Of a stretch of 64,000 nucleotides of DNA, positions 41,439 through 51,258 are shown piece after piece. The stretch lies in contig CAJQKV010000025.1 in assembly GCA_905479015.1 (NCBI GenBank), positions 45,498 through 109,497 on the forward strand, written 5' to 3'. The position numbers were made by a program, and so were the translations under genes. Below the pieces are notes generated by a model. The model searched no databases. It was not told where the DNA came from and saw only the letters and a program-made list of their open reading frames with translations. Source of the DNA: an uncultured Cyclobacteriaceae bacterium (lineage in GTDB: Bacteria > Bacteroidota > Bacteroidia > Cytophagales > Cyclobacteriaceae). Within the stretch, counting starts at the first letter, position 1. Each line of letters opens with the position of its first letter.

Positions 41439-42812
41439 ATGAAAAATGTTTATTCTATGGTGAAGTCATTGACCTACACCATAACAATCGCATCAATATT
41501 AACCTCTTGTATTTTTGGAGGAGGCAACCCGAATAGTTCCAATCCTGGAAGCGCCAGTACGGTCACGGGTTTAGAATGGAATGTCGATGAAGAAGACGGG
41601 GGTAGTTTTCAAGTCAGTGAATATGCCGGTCAACCCGTGGGTCCTAACCTAGTTTTTATAGAGGGGGGTAGAACCGTCTTAGGTTCTTCGGAAGAAGACG
41701 TTTTAAGTTCAAGAGACAATGTAGAACGTTCAGTAACCATCGCTTCCTTTTACATGGATGAAACAGAGATAACCAACATCAACTGGCTTGAATACGAGCA
41801 TTATATTCGTATTGATTCTGAAGAAGTTTATTGGCAAAATAACTTGCCGGATACGACTGTCTGGTCACGAGACCTTGCATTCAATGATCCTTATGTTTCA
41901 CATTATTACAGGTATCCTGGATTTAGATTTTTTCCTGTAGTAGGGATCAACTGGAGGCAGGCTGTGAATTATTGTGCTTGGCGAACTGAAGTAGTAAACC
42001 TCAAGTTGGCAACAGACGCTGGCTTCTTTGAAGAAAGTGAAGATGACGGAGGTGAAGACGATGCTTTCGCTGATGACGATGCCTTCGCTGAAGACGAAAA
42101 TACCGAAGTTGCCAGTGTACAAGGAAACAGTTCTCGCGTCCCGATTGAAAGTGGTATCGTATTACCTGCTTATCGACTTCCTACCGAAGCCGAATGGGAA
42201 TATGCTGCTCAAGCTCTTATAGGTACTCAATGGTTAGATGAGCAACAAACAAACAGCAGAATTTACCCTTGGGATGGTCATGCACTTAGAAATCCTTATG
42301 GCAAGTCACTTGGCTACATGTTGGCGAATTATAAAAGAGGTCGAGGTGATTATGCCGGTATTGCGGGGAAACTAAATGATGGATCTATGATTACCGACTA
42401 CGTTTATAATTACCCTCCTAATGATTATGGGTTATATAACATGGCTGGTAATGTAAACGAATGGGTCCAAGATGTCTATCGTCCACTCTCTTTTCAAGAT
42501 ATGGATGACTTAAATCCGGTAAGACGTGATGCGACATTAGATGAAGAGGATGCTTACGATGGTGGTTACAGCTTCATTGGAAACGAAAAAGCTTATGAAA
42601 CTGAAGAAGAGGCTCTCAATGCAGGTGTACCTATATCACAATATAATGTGGACAACCCTCCTATGAAACGTATGAGAGTTTTCAAAGGAGGATCTTGGAA
42701 AGATGTCGCCTATTGGATGTCTCCAGGAACCCGACGCGCTATTTTTGAAGATTCCTCTACGTCTGCCATTGGCTTTAGATGTGCCATGATCCATGCTGGA
42801 TCAAATTATTAA
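41439..42812 (+). CDS. gldJ: GldJ/GldK-type gliding motility lipoprotein (SUMF1/FGE fold)
   Basis: A 457-residue outer-membrane lipoprotein with leader ending TSC24 and an FGE-sulfatase fold. Fold landmarks are VFIEGGRTVLGSS, FYMDETEITNINWLEY, VGINWRQAVNYCAW, LPTEAEWEYAA, YNMAGNVNEWVQDVY, KGGSWKD and the final RRAIFEDSSTSAIGFRCA. GldJ and GldK share this fold and belong to the T9SS/gliding apparatus. The YWQNNLPDTTVWSRD and FNDPYVSHYYRYPGF segments favour the GldJ/GldK group over ordinary formylglycine enzymes. Residues 198-221 are an acidic low-complexity insert with the unit DDAFA repeated. It stands alone between mfd and a strong terminator; gldK, if separate, is elsewhere. Confidence 0.83.
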   Translation: MKNVYSMVKSLTYTITIASILTSCIFGGGNPNSSNPGSASTVTGLEWNVDEEDGGSFQVSEYAGQPVGPNLVFIEGGRTVLGSSEEDVLSSRDNVERSVTIASFYMDETEITNINWLEYEHYIRIDSEEVYWQNNLPDTTVWSRDLAFNDPYVSHYYRYPGFRFFPVVGINWRQAVNYCAWRTEVVNLKLATDAGFFEESEDDGGEDDAFADDDAFAEDENTEVASVQGNSSRVPIESGIVLPAYRLPTEAEWEYAAQALIGTQWLDEQQTNSRIYPWDGHALRNPYGKSLGYMLANYKRGRGDYAGIAGKLNDGSMITDYVYNYPPNDYGLYNMAGNVNEWVQDVYRPLSFQDMDDLNPVRRDATLDEEDAYDGGYSFIGNEKAYETEEEALNAGVPISQYNVDNPPMKRMRVFKGGSWKDVAYWMSPGTRRAIFEDSSTSAIGFRCAMIHAGSNY

Positions 42813-42824
42813 AAAACATTAATA

Positions 42825-42862
42825 CAAAAAAGCGATCCGTGGAAATGCAGATCGCTTTTTTT
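42825..42862 (+). terminator. Rho-independent terminator of the gldJ-type gene
   Basis: AAAAAAGCGATC (from 42826) and GATCGCTTTTTTT (from 42850) form a long perfect stem around a 13-base loop, with the stem's own A and T runs on both flanks. The gene stop is 14 bases upstream. Because of the symmetric A and T tracts it could work in both directions. Confidence 0.85.
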
Positions 42863-42927
42863 ATGCCTTCTTTTCCCGTTTCACCGACTTGGAATTTTTT
42901 TCCCTCATCATTATGAGCATTGAGTAG

Positions 42928-43488
42928 ATGGAAAGCAAGATATCACCAAGACTTCTTATCTTAATTGGTATTGTATTTGAAAGCGTTCTTTTCTTCACCT
43001 TTTTTCTTTTAAAAGATGAGTTAGGAGAGGTGTTCAGATATGCTGCTCGCTATTCTGGAAGATTTTCGTTTGTCTTATATTTACTCGCATTCTATTGGTT
43101 TATACTGGGCAGACCCTTAATCTCCCCCTTATTAGAACCAAAAAATGGGTCTCCGTTTTCAGTATCATGCACGTCATCCATTTTGGCTTCTTAGCTGCCT
43201 CTGTAGGGCTCAGACTTACCCATAGTCCCTGTTAAACTCATTGGGGGCTTCATGGCCTATGTGGGGATCCTTTGCTATCCCTTCTTTATAGGAAAAATCC
43301 GAAGAATAGCCCTCCATCTGATCTACTTCTATTATGTTGGTTTCGTGATGGCCATGACTTTTTTGGCCCGCATTCGTGGAGAATTTGTAGGCGCGGATCC
43401 TGAAGTTTTTCACTTTATTGGTTTCGGTATCGTACTCGTTTCTTTTGGAATGGCTGGGATTCAACTGTACCGAATAAGGTCGTTGTGA
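42928..43488 (+). pseudogene. Small multi-pass membrane protein gene broken by two compensating frameshifts
   Basis: Three frames together spell one membrane protein of about 187 residues: MESKISPRLLILIGIVFESV onward in the first frame (42928 to about 43157), FSIMHVIHFGFLAASVGLRL in another frame (43158 to about 43230), then VKLIGGFMAYVGILCYPFF in the first frame again to the stop at 43488. The shifts fall at a TTTT run (43156-43159, one T missing) and at a CCC run (one C extra, about 43227). Six membrane helices and conserved-looking histidines suggest a ferric-reductase-like or related small membrane protein; I do not name it. Either a decaying gene or two homopolymer sequencing errors would explain it. 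Confidence 0.7.
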
Positions 43489-43694
43489 CCCTATCTATCC
43501 TTTCTTAGGATAAAAAACATCCACTCACCCCTTTTTAAGAGATGGTTGATCAACTAATCATATGCTTAAATAAAATAGATCTAGCAATAACAAATATATC
43601 TCAATCATAGAGGTACCATTAAGTAGTCAGCATCTAACCGGAGAAACATTCTCTTCTCCTTTTATTTTATATAAAAAATTATGGTGTTACCTGT

Positions 43695-44399
43695 TTATTT
43701 TCCCGTGGCAAGGGCCAAAATAGTGATTTCCCTTACTTTCGGCCCAATCAATTCACAAACGGCGACCATGGTAGCTCCTGTTGTGATGACATCATCAATG
43801 ACAATCACCGACTTCCCTTTCAAAGCATCCAACTTTAGGCCAGCATACACTTCTTCTTGATTTTGCCATCGTGCCACCCTATCCTGTTTGCTCTGTGATT
43901 TATCTTGTTTTATTCTTAGGATAACATCATCCTTGATAGGAATACCCATTTTCTCTGAAAGACCCCTTGCTATTTCGCGACTTTGGTTAAACCCTCTCTT
44001 TTGCTCCTTGTCTGAATGTAAAGGAATAGGTATTAAATAATCCGCTTTGAGTCCTCCTTTAAGGACTAAAGAAGTACCAAAATGGCGTCCCATCAACACA
44101 GCCAATGCTTTATTTCCCCGATACTTGAAGCCATATAATATCGCTTGCGCCAGCCCCTTCTTATTAAGCACTAAGTAGACTTTAACGGAGACTACCTTTG
44201 GTAAAAAACTAAAAAATAAAGAGAGTCTTTGATTTTGATCAGGTGATGCGTCAAAGTAAGGTAAATTCAGAAAACATCGGGTACACAGAAATGACTCGTT
44301 TTTTACCAAAGCAGTCATACACCCGACACAGCATTGGGGGTAGATTAATGCTACAAAGTCTTTCCAAATAATCCTCAAACAATGTATTAAAGATGCCAT
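43695..44399 (-). CDS. comF: ComF family phosphoribosyltransferase-like protein
   Basis: A 234-residue protein with an N-terminal four-cysteine zinc ribbon (CCVGCMTALV...CTRC, residues 23-40). The PRTase domain has YLIPIPLHSDKEQKRGFNQS and the PRPP loop VIVIDDVITTGATM near 200. ComF is linked to DNA uptake in competent bacteria; in others its role is unclear. No other competence gene is nearby. It is transcribed divergently from DUF4175 across a 246-base gap in which I see nothing further. Confidence 0.9.
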   Translation of the reverse strand: MASLIHCLRIIWKDFVALIYPQCCVGCMTALVKNESFLCTRCFLNLPYFDASPDQNQRLSLFFSFLPKVVSVKVYLVLNKKGLAQAILYGFKYRGNKALAVLMGRHFGTSLVLKGGLKADYLIPIPLHSDKEQKRGFNQSREIARGLSEKMGIPIKDDVILRIKQDKSQSKQDRVARWQNQEEVYAGLKLDALKGKSVIVIDDVITTGATMVAVCELIGPKVREITILALATGK

Positions 44400-44645
44400 A
44401 TAATTAATTCTAAATGGCTTCTTTTGTTGGCTTATTGAGGGTCGAAACCCTATTATTTTGTCTAAAACACGAAGTTTCGAAGTAAGTATATAACTTTTGA
44501 ATATGAATTGAAAGCAAAAATAGATTTAACACTTATCTTACCTATTAGAAAGTTCTAAATTCAATCTTTTCTTATACGCTAACTATATTTATATAGCATA
44601 CTACATGAGTTTTCCTCACTTATTTGATTGCCAAAAATTTAAGAA

Positions 44646-47600
44646 ATGATTGATCCATCCCTTAACGACCAATTAACCTCTTTTCGGCGTAAGTTTTTCT
44701 ATAATAAGTTACTTAGAGGAAGCCTTATTTTCATCGCATTATTGGGAAGCTATTGCATGCTTATTGCTGGATTTGAATCTTTTATTCGACCCGGTACTTT
44801 CATAAGAGGACTTTTATTGACGCTGAGTATTCTTTTTTTAATAACCGGGCTCTGGGTCTTCATCGTTCGGCATCTTATCGCCCTATTAAGACCTAAACAA
44901 CACTTGACTGATGAGCAAGCCGCACGTCTGATTGGACAGCAGTTCACTGATATTGGTGATCGCCTTATTAATACGCTTCAACTACAGCATCTCGTCGACG
45001 ACCAGAGAGGTCTTGCTCAAGCCAGTATTGACCAACGGGCCCTCGAATTTGATAAATATGCTTTTGATCAATCCATCAATTTAAAATTAAACGGTAAATA
45101 CCTGTATTTTACGCTTCCCATCCTCTTTTTATTCATGGTATTAGGTCAATTACAACCTGGTATTTATTCTGACAGCTCTCAAAGAATCATCAACTACGAC
45201 TTATTTTACGCAAGCCTTGCTCCATTTGAATTCGATTTACTTTCTGAAAATTTAGAGGTCTTCAAGAATGAAAGCTTATTGTTAGAATTAGCGTTGCGCG
45301 GAAATGAAATCCCAGACCAGTGTTATATCCTGATTGGCGACCAAAAAATACGCATGAAAACAGACCAAAATGGTCAATTTTCTTATCTATTTGAAACCGT
45401 CCCTAATGATCTCGTTTTTTCTTTCTTATCCGCGGGTTATCAAAGTAAGTCGTACACAATCACCACAAAAGTCAAACCAGAACTTATAAGTTTTGATGTT
45501 CAATTAAAATACCCACCACATACGCACAAACAAACAGATGTTTTTTCCAATAATGGTAACCTAAACCTACCCGAACATACCCAAATATCTTGGACTATTT
45601 CTTGCCAAGACGCCGATAGCGTACGGTTAACAGTCGGTAATCATTCCTCTGTTTCAGCGACTTATATTACTGATAATCAGTTATTTAAGCTGAGATACAA
45701 TGCAATCAAGAGTGATCCATATGAGCTTCTATTAACCAATCAATACGGACACAATCAAGAGTCCATAAAATACCAATTAACGGTGCAAAAAGATCTATTT
45801 CCTGAATTAGAGGTCGCCTTTTTCGTCGACACGCTATATTATGACTTCGTGCTAATCACAGGTACCTTTTCGGATGACTACGGCATCCATTCTTTGAATA
45901 TAAATCAAAAAGGGACATCAGATAGCCTAATGATGCTTCCTGTAAAAGACATTCCCAACACCCAATCATTTTACCATCAAGTCCCGATAACCTCGGAAAT
46001 GCTTGATCAACAAGCCCGAATTGAGCTACAAGTTATCCTAACAGATAATGATCTGCCCAATGGTTATAAACCCACCTCTTCAGCTCCTTTTTATTTGCAA
46101 ATACCCGATGAAAAATATTTTAAATCTCTGCTCTCTCAAAAAAGCGCGACTTCTGAAAATGCCATAAAAGAGCTTATTTCAAAAAATGAATCTCTTCAAG
46201 ACAAGTTGTTAAACATGGAAGAAAAATTGAAAATGAAGCAAAGCCTAGACTGGCAAGATCGTTCAATGTTCGAAGAGATCCTTAAAGAAAAGCAACAATT
46301 ACAAGAAGCCATTGAGGAACTGTCTCAAAAAATGAAGGAGCTTAATCAGCAACAGAATAAATTTAATGATAAAGATCCCGTATTAAAGCAAAAAGCCGAT
46401 CAATTAAAAGAGCTCATATCGAGTGTTTTAGATGAAAAAACCAAAAAATTATTTGACGAGTTAGAACAATTACTTAAGGAAAAACAAAACGTTCAGGACA
46501 TCCAAAAAAAACTATCTAATCTTACCAATAAAGAAGAAAACATAGAACAAGCACTTAACCGTGCTCTCGAACTATTCAAAAGATTAAAGCTCGAAAATGA
46601 TTTAGATCAAGCGCAGAAAATGATTGAAAAATTGAGCCAAGATCAGCAAACCCTCTCCACTGAATCAAATAAAAAGGAACTTTCAATGGATGAATTAAAA
46701 CTACAACAAAATGAAATATCGCAAAAATTTGAAGAGTTTAAACTTGATTTAAACGAAATAGAATCCTTAAATCAAGAATTACTCCGGCCCGAATCTCTCT
46801 CACCGACGCAGAATTCAGAAGATCGTATTGATCAATCTCTTCAAGAAATCAACGATGCAATCAACGAAAAGGAAAGAAAAAAAACAAGTAAAAAACAAAA
46901 AGAAACCAGTCAAGCAATGAAGCATTTGAGTGATGCTCTTGCAGATATGCAGTCAAATATGCAAAAAGAAACGATGTCTGAAAACATTGAAGATCTTAAT
47001 AAGATACTTGATGATTTAATTAAACTTTCTTTTAAACAAGAAGGCCTAATGAAATCCTTCCGTACACTGAAATCAATGAACCCTATGTTTGTCACCTTGT
47101 CCCAAGAACAATTAAAACTGAAGGACCAGGTGACCGTATTGTCAGACAGTCTTTTGGCATTATCAAAAAGAGTGGTCGCCATCTCCAGCTTTGTAACAAG
47201 CGAACTAAGTGAACTCAATAGGAACATCAATGCATCCATCCTCTCATTACGTCAACGGAAAGCAAACACTGCCGTTGTTAATCAACAGTTTTCTATGACC
47301 TCAATGAACAATTTAGCCCTTTTGTTAAATGACCTCCTTCAACAGATGCGTGATCAAGCCAATAATCAAGGCAGCGGTGAACCCCAAAATCAGCCCTCAG
47401 GCGACCTGCCCAATCTCCGTGAATTACAACAACAGCTGTCGGAACAAATACAACAACTTAAAAAAGGAGGTCTAAAGGGAAGGGAACTCAGCCAAGAGCT
47501 CGCAGAAATGGCCGCACGACAAGAGATGATCCGAAATGAACTCAATAAACTGAACAATAAGCTCAAAGGACAACTAGGAAACGAAAACACCAATAACACA

Positions 47601-47930
47601 TTGAATAAAGCCGCCGAAGACATGGAAAAGAACGAACTGAATCTGATCAATAAGCAAATCACTCAAGAATTAATCGACAGGCAAGAGCAGATATTAACAC
47701 GTATGCTTGAAGCTGAAAATGCCCTGAAAAATCAGGACGAGGATCAACGCCGCGAGGCCGAAACCGCACAAGATTATAAGTCTCGCCTACCTGCTGCCTT
47801 AGATAATTATTTAAAACAAAAGTCTAAAGAAATCGAGTTATTAGAAAGCATTCCCATTAATCTCCATCCTTTTTACAAATCTGAAGTCAACGAATATTTT
47901 AAAAGAATCAATGACAAGAAAGAAAATTAA
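44646..47930 (+). CDS. DUF4175 family membrane protein with long coiled coils
   Basis: A 1094-residue Bacteroidota protein. Two close transmembrane segments (about residues 25-45 and 55-75) and a third near 155-172 anchor it. A large beta-rich periplasmic region (175-490) follows, then very long Gln/Lys/Glu-rich coiled coils from about 500 to 1080, with heptads such as KQQLQEAIEELSQKMKELNQQ. The segment GNLNLPEHTQISWTISC resembles the family core. Function is unknown. DUF4175-ybeY-mnmG is a recurrent gene order in Bacteroidota, though the link is unexplained. Confidence 0.85.
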   Translation: MIDPSLNDQLTSFRRKFFYNKLLRGSLIFIALLGSYCMLIAGFESFIRPGTFIRGLLLTLSILFLITGLWVFIVRHLIALLRPKQHLTDEQAARLIGQQFTDIGDRLINTLQLQHLVDDQRGLAQASIDQRALEFDKYAFDQSINLKLNGKYLYFTLPILFLFMVLGQLQPGIYSDSSQRIINYDLFYASLAPFEFDLLSENLEVFKNESLLLELALRGNEIPDQCYILIGDQKIRMKTDQNGQFSYLFETVPNDLVFSFLSAGYQSKSYTITTKVKPELISFDVQLKYPPHTHKQTDVFSNNGNLNLPEHTQISWTISCQDADSVRLTVGNHSSVSATYITDNQLFKLRYNAIKSDPYELLLTNQYGHNQESIKYQLTVQKDLFPELEVAFFVDTLYYDFVLITGTFSDDYGIHSLNINQKGTSDSLMMLPVKDIPNTQSFYHQVPITSEMLDQQARIELQVILTDNDLPNGYKPTSSAPFYLQIPDEKYFKSLLSQKSATSENAIKELISKNESLQDKLLNMEEKLKMKQSLDWQDRSMFEEILKEKQQLQEAIEELSQKMKELNQQQNKFNDKDPVLKQKADQLKELISSVLDEKTKKLFDELEQLLKEKQNVQDIQKKLSNLTNKEENIEQALNRALELFKRLKLENDLDQAQKMIEKLSQDQQTLSTESNKKELSMDELKLQQNEISQKFEEFKLDLNEIESLNQELLRPESLSPTQNSEDRIDQSLQEINDAINEKERKKTSKKQKETSQAMKHLSDALADMQSNMQKETMSENIEDLNKILDDLIKLSFKQEGLMKSFRTLKSMNPMFVTLSQEQLKLKDQVTVLSDSLLALSKRVVAISSFVTSELSELNRNINASILSLRQRKANTAVVNQQFSMTSMNNLALLLNDLLQQMRDQANNQGSGEPQNQPSGDLPNLRELQQQLSEQIQQLKKGGLKGRELSQELAEMAARQEMIRNELNKLNNKLKGQLGNENTNNTLNKAAEDMEKNELNLINKQITQELIDRQEQILTRMLEAENALKNQDEDQRREAETAQDYKSRLPAALDNYLKQKSKEIELLESIPINLHPFYKSEVNEYFKRINDKKEN

Positions 47931-47986
47931 AGCTCTTATGGCAACAGGAGATCTAATAAACCGCGTTCTCTTTTAATTAATTACTC

Positions 47987-47994
47987 TACTTTTG
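47987..47994 (+). promoter_or_regulatory. Predicted -7 box for ybeY-mnmG
   Basis: TACTTTTG is a perfect TAnnTTTG box, giving a start near 48001 and a leader of about 34 bases to the ybeY ATG. No clear -33 TTTG is visible, so read-through from DUF4175 may also serve these genes. Confidence 0.4.
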
Positions 47995-48034
47995 CCGTTT
48001 GGTGGGCTCATCTTTTAATATAAATTAAATTAAT

Positions 48035-48481
48035 ATGCGCGATGATCTATATTTTCATTTTGAAGACATTTCGGAATTCTCACTCCCTGATCATATTTGT
48101 GATTGGATTAAAGGAGTTATCCTCAATGAAGAATTCGTGCTCTCAGAAGTAAATGTTGTCTTTACTAGTGATCATTATCTATTAACCTTAAATAAAAAAC
48201 ATTTGGCTCATGACTATTATACCGACATTGTCACTTTTGATTATCGCACCGAACCTAAAGAAATTCGTGGCGATTTATTCATCAGCAAAGAACGCGTCAC
48301 AGAAAACGCAACTACTTTCAACGTCTCAATAAATCATGAATTGCTTCGAGTCGTTGTACATGGTCTTCTCCACCTCTTTGGATATTCAGATAAATCTGAG
48401 AAGGACAAAGAACTTATGCGATCAATGGAGGACTTCTATTTATCTTTGTATACAAATAAATATGTTTCACGTGGAACATAA
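48035..48481 (+). CDS. ybeY: Endoribonuclease YbeY
   Basis: A 148-residue metal-dependent RNase acting in 16S rRNA 3' maturation and ribosome quality control. The active site reads HGLLHLFGYSDKSEKD near the C-terminus. The first two zinc-binding histidines are present, but the third position, His in the E. coli HGxLHLxGYDH motif, is Asp; a variant GY-x-DK form is what I recall as usual in Bacteroidota. The LNKKHLAHDYYTDIVTFDY segment with the conserved TDI-TF is also typical. It lies 36 bases before mnmG. Confidence 0.93.
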   Translation: MRDDLYFHFEDISEFSLPDHICDWIKGVILNEEFVLSEVNVVFTSDHYLLTLNKKHLAHDYYTDIVTFDYRTEPKEIRGDLFISKERVTENATTFNVSINHELLRVVVHGLLHLFGYSDKSEKDKELMRSMEDFYLSLYTNKYVSRGT

Positions 48482-48517
48482 TGAATCAGTACAACAACAC
48501 ATTATATATAAAAACTA

Positions 48518-50383
48518 ATGTTCGAAAAATATGACGTCATCGTAGTTGGTGCCGGCCATGCAGGATGTGAAGCCGCCCATGCCGCGGCAACCATGGGATC
48601 CAAAGTTTTACTGGCTACCATGAACATGAACACGATTGCTCAAATGTCCTGCAACCCGGCCATGGGTGGTGTCGCAAAGGGTCAAATTGTTAGAGAAATA
48701 GATGCGCTCGGTGGGTGCTCTGGGATCATTACCGACCAAACCATGATCCAATTTCGAATGCTTAACAAATCCAAAGGGCCCGCTATGTGGAGTCCACGAG
48801 CCCAGTCTGATAGAATGCGTTTTGCTGAAACTTGGCGACTTACCTTGGAAGCTAACCCCAATATAGACTTTTGGCAAGAGATGATTTCTGCCATTATTGT
48901 AGAGAACCATGTCGTCACCGGTGTGCGTACCTCACTGGGTATTGACATCAAATCTCAATCTGTTATACTTACCAATGGCACCTTTCTCAATGGCCTAATC
49001 CATATCGGTAACAAGCAATTTGGCGGTGGGCGAACGGGTGAATCGGCCGCCTTCGGAATTACCGAACAATTAGTTGGTCTTGGCTTTGATGCTGGCCGAA
49101 TGAAGACGGGTACGCCACCACGTGTAGATGGGAGGTCATTAGACTATAAAAAGATGCAGGAACAAAAAGGGGACATAATCCCTGAAAAATTTTCTTATCT
49201 GCCTGATATTCAGTCATTAACAAATCAAAAAAGCTGTTGGATCACGCATACCAACGCCGCTGTACACGAACAGTTGCAACTGGGCTTTGATCAATCCCCT
49301 ATGTTTAACGGTAGGATCAAAGGATTAGGCCCTCGTTACTGTCCCTCTATCGAAGATAAAATCAATCGCTTTGCGGATCGATCACAACATCAAATCTTCG
49401 TAGAGCCCGAAGGTTGGAATACGGTAGAGGTCTATGTCAACGGATTCTCTTCGTCCCTTCCAGAAGAAATTCAATATAACGCTTTGCGATTAATCACCGG
49501 TTTCGAGAAGGTCAAAATGTTCCGTCCTGGTTATGCCATCGAATACGATTATTTTCCTCCTACACAACTCAACCTTACCTTAGAAACTCAGCTTATCGAG
49601 AACTTATATTTTGCCGGACAAATCAACGGCACCACGGGATATGAAGAAGCGGCTTGCCAAGGTCTCATGGCTGGTATCAACGCCCATCTCAAAAACAATT
49701 TAAAAGACCCCTTTATCATCTCTCGATCAGAAGGTTATATAGGTGTACTCATTGACGACCTCGTCAACAAGGGGACCGATGAGCCTTACCGTATGTTTAC
49801 CTCTAGAGCAGAGTATCGGTTATTACTAAGACAGGACAATGCCGATCAACGGCTCACAGCTAAAGGACATGCCCTCGGCTTAGCAAGTGACGAGCGACTG
49901 GCATTGCTACAGACTAAAGTTGAAGACACCGCTTCGCTCCAACGCTACCTAAAATCTGAAAAGGTACTACCCATAGAGATAAATAAGTACCTAACTCAAC
50001 AAGATACCGCCGTCGTTACCGAAAAAATTTCTTTGGAACAATTACTGAAACGACCTCAACTCAACATCGCTGACCTACCTTCATTGTCTAAAAAGATACA
50101 AAAAGACTTGGATCCTTATCCCCGCGACGTACAAGAGCAAACAGAAATTCTCATAAAATACGCATCCTACATACAGAAGGAGGAACAACAATCCAAGAAA
50201 CAGTTATCAATGGAAACTCTTCGGCTAAAAACTGCCCTTAATTATGAAGATATTAATTCACTTTCATCCGAGGCCAAAGAAAAATTAACTAAATTCCGCC
50301 CATCGACTTTAGGTCAAGCATCAAGGATCAGCGGAGTTAGTCCTGCCGACATTTCAATACTCATGGTATACCTAGGAAGATAA
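48518..50383 (+). CDS. mnmG: tRNA uridine-5-carboxymethylaminomethyl modification enzyme MnmG (GidA)
   Basis: A 621-residue FAD enzyme that with MnmE modifies wobble U34 of several tRNAs. The FAD-binding GAGHAGCEAAHAAATMG starts at residue 10. GGVAKGQIVREIDALGG, TGTPPRVDGRSLDY, FFPPTQLNLTLET-type text and FAGQINGTTGYEEAACQGLMAG match the family, and the C-terminal domain that binds MnmE ends ILMVYLGR. The stop shares one base with the methyltransferase start (TAATG). In many bacteria mnmG neighbours oriC, which matters for the region at 52,947-53,307. Confidence 0.97.
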   Translation: MFEKYDVIVVGAGHAGCEAAHAAATMGSKVLLATMNMNTIAQMSCNPAMGGVAKGQIVREIDALGGCSGIITDQTMIQFRMLNKSKGPAMWSPRAQSDRMRFAETWRLTLEANPNIDFWQEMISAIIVENHVVTGVRTSLGIDIKSQSVILTNGTFLNGLIHIGNKQFGGGRTGESAAFGITEQLVGLGFDAGRMKTGTPPRVDGRSLDYKKMQEQKGDIIPEKFSYLPDIQSLTNQKSCWITHTNAAVHEQLQLGFDQSPMFNGRIKGLGPRYCPSIEDKINRFADRSQHQIFVEPEGWNTVEVYVNGFSSSLPEEIQYNALRLITGFEKVKMFRPGYAIEYDYFPPTQLNLTLETQLIENLYFAGQINGTTGYEEAACQGLMAGINAHLKNNLKDPFIISRSEGYIGVLIDDLVNKGTDEPYRMFTSRAEYRLLLRQDNADQRLTAKGHALGLASDERLALLQTKVEDTASLQRYLKSEKVLPIEINKYLTQQDTAVVTEKISLEQLLKRPQLNIADLPSLSKKIQKDLDPYPRDVQEQTEILIKYASYIQKEEQQSKKQLSMETLRLKTALNYEDINSLSSEAKEKLTKFRPSTLGQASRISGVSPADISILMVYLGR

Positions 50384-51258
50384 TGTACAAAAAAATAGAC
50401 TTTTGTCCTTCTTGTAAGCACGTTACTTTTGCCAATCGCCTCATTGCTAAAGATCATCTGGTCAGTGATGAAAGTTTTGCTATAGTCCAATGTCAAGCAT
50501 GTCTTCTCCTTTTCACAAATCCTCGCCCCAGTGATTCTCGTTTACCTCACTACTACGACTCAGACCACTATGTATCACATAACGACAAAAAAAACTCGCT
50601 TCAGAATTTCGTCTACCGAGTAGTTCGTCAAATTACATTACGCCAAAAACTTAAAACTATTAGAAAATACCACACTTCAGGATCGCTCTTAGACTTCGGC
50701 GCGGGCACGGGTGCGTTTCTCCAAAAAGCGGGTGCCGACTTCGATATCACAGGTGTTGAGCCCAGCTCAAATGCTGTCGAACATGCCCCTGTGTCAATTA
50801 AAGCACGAATTTATGAAACCCTCGACTCTTTTAAATCAGACCAAAAATTTGATGTGATTACATTGTGGCATGTATTAGAACATTTACCCAATTTGGGTAC
50901 CGCCTTTCGTGAAATTACAGAACGCCTGTCTAAAAAAGGACATCTTTTCATAGCAGTACCGAACCCCAACTCATGGGACAGTAAACATTATGGTGCTCAT
51001 TGGGCCGGTTATGATGTACCTAGGCATTTATATCATTTCGGCCAAGAAGCCATGGGTGCGTTTTTGAAACCATATGGCCTCCGTATTCTGGAAACTAAAC
51101 CCATGACATTTGATGCTTATTATGTGTCCATGCTTAGCGAACGACATTTAACTAACCCCTATTCATTTATAAAAGGCCTCTATATGGGATACCTCTCCAA
51201 TAGATCTGCCTATACAAGCCGGCAATATTCGAGTCTATTATACGTCATTGGTACATGA
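50383..51258 (+). CDS. Class I SAM-dependent methyltransferase with zinc-ribbon N-terminus
   Basis: A 291-residue protein. The N-terminal FCPSCKHVTFA and VQCQACLLLFTNPRP provide two CxxC pairs (residues about 8-40). The methyltransferase core follows with LLDFGAGTGAFLQKAG as motif I near 100 and DVITLWHVLEHLPN near 155. The layout matches Methyltransf_23 proteins often involved in sugar or lipid modification; the substrate is unknown. Its start overlaps the mnmG stop by one base, and its stop overlaps the next gene as ATGA, so the three are translationally coupled. Confidence 0.87.
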   Translation: MYKKIDFCPSCKHVTFANRLIAKDHLVSDESFAIVQCQACLLLFTNPRPSDSRLPHYYDSDHYVSHNDKKNSLQNFVYRVVRQITLRQKLKTIRKYHTSGSLLDFGAGTGAFLQKAGADFDITGVEPSSNAVEHAPVSIKARIYETLDSFKSDQKFDVITLWHVLEHLPNLGTAFREITERLSKKGHLFIAVPNPNSWDSKHYGAHWAGYDVPRHLYHFGQEAMGAFLKPYGLRILETKPMTFDAYYVSMLSERHLTNPYSFIKGLYMGYLSNRSAYTSRQYSSLLYVIGT

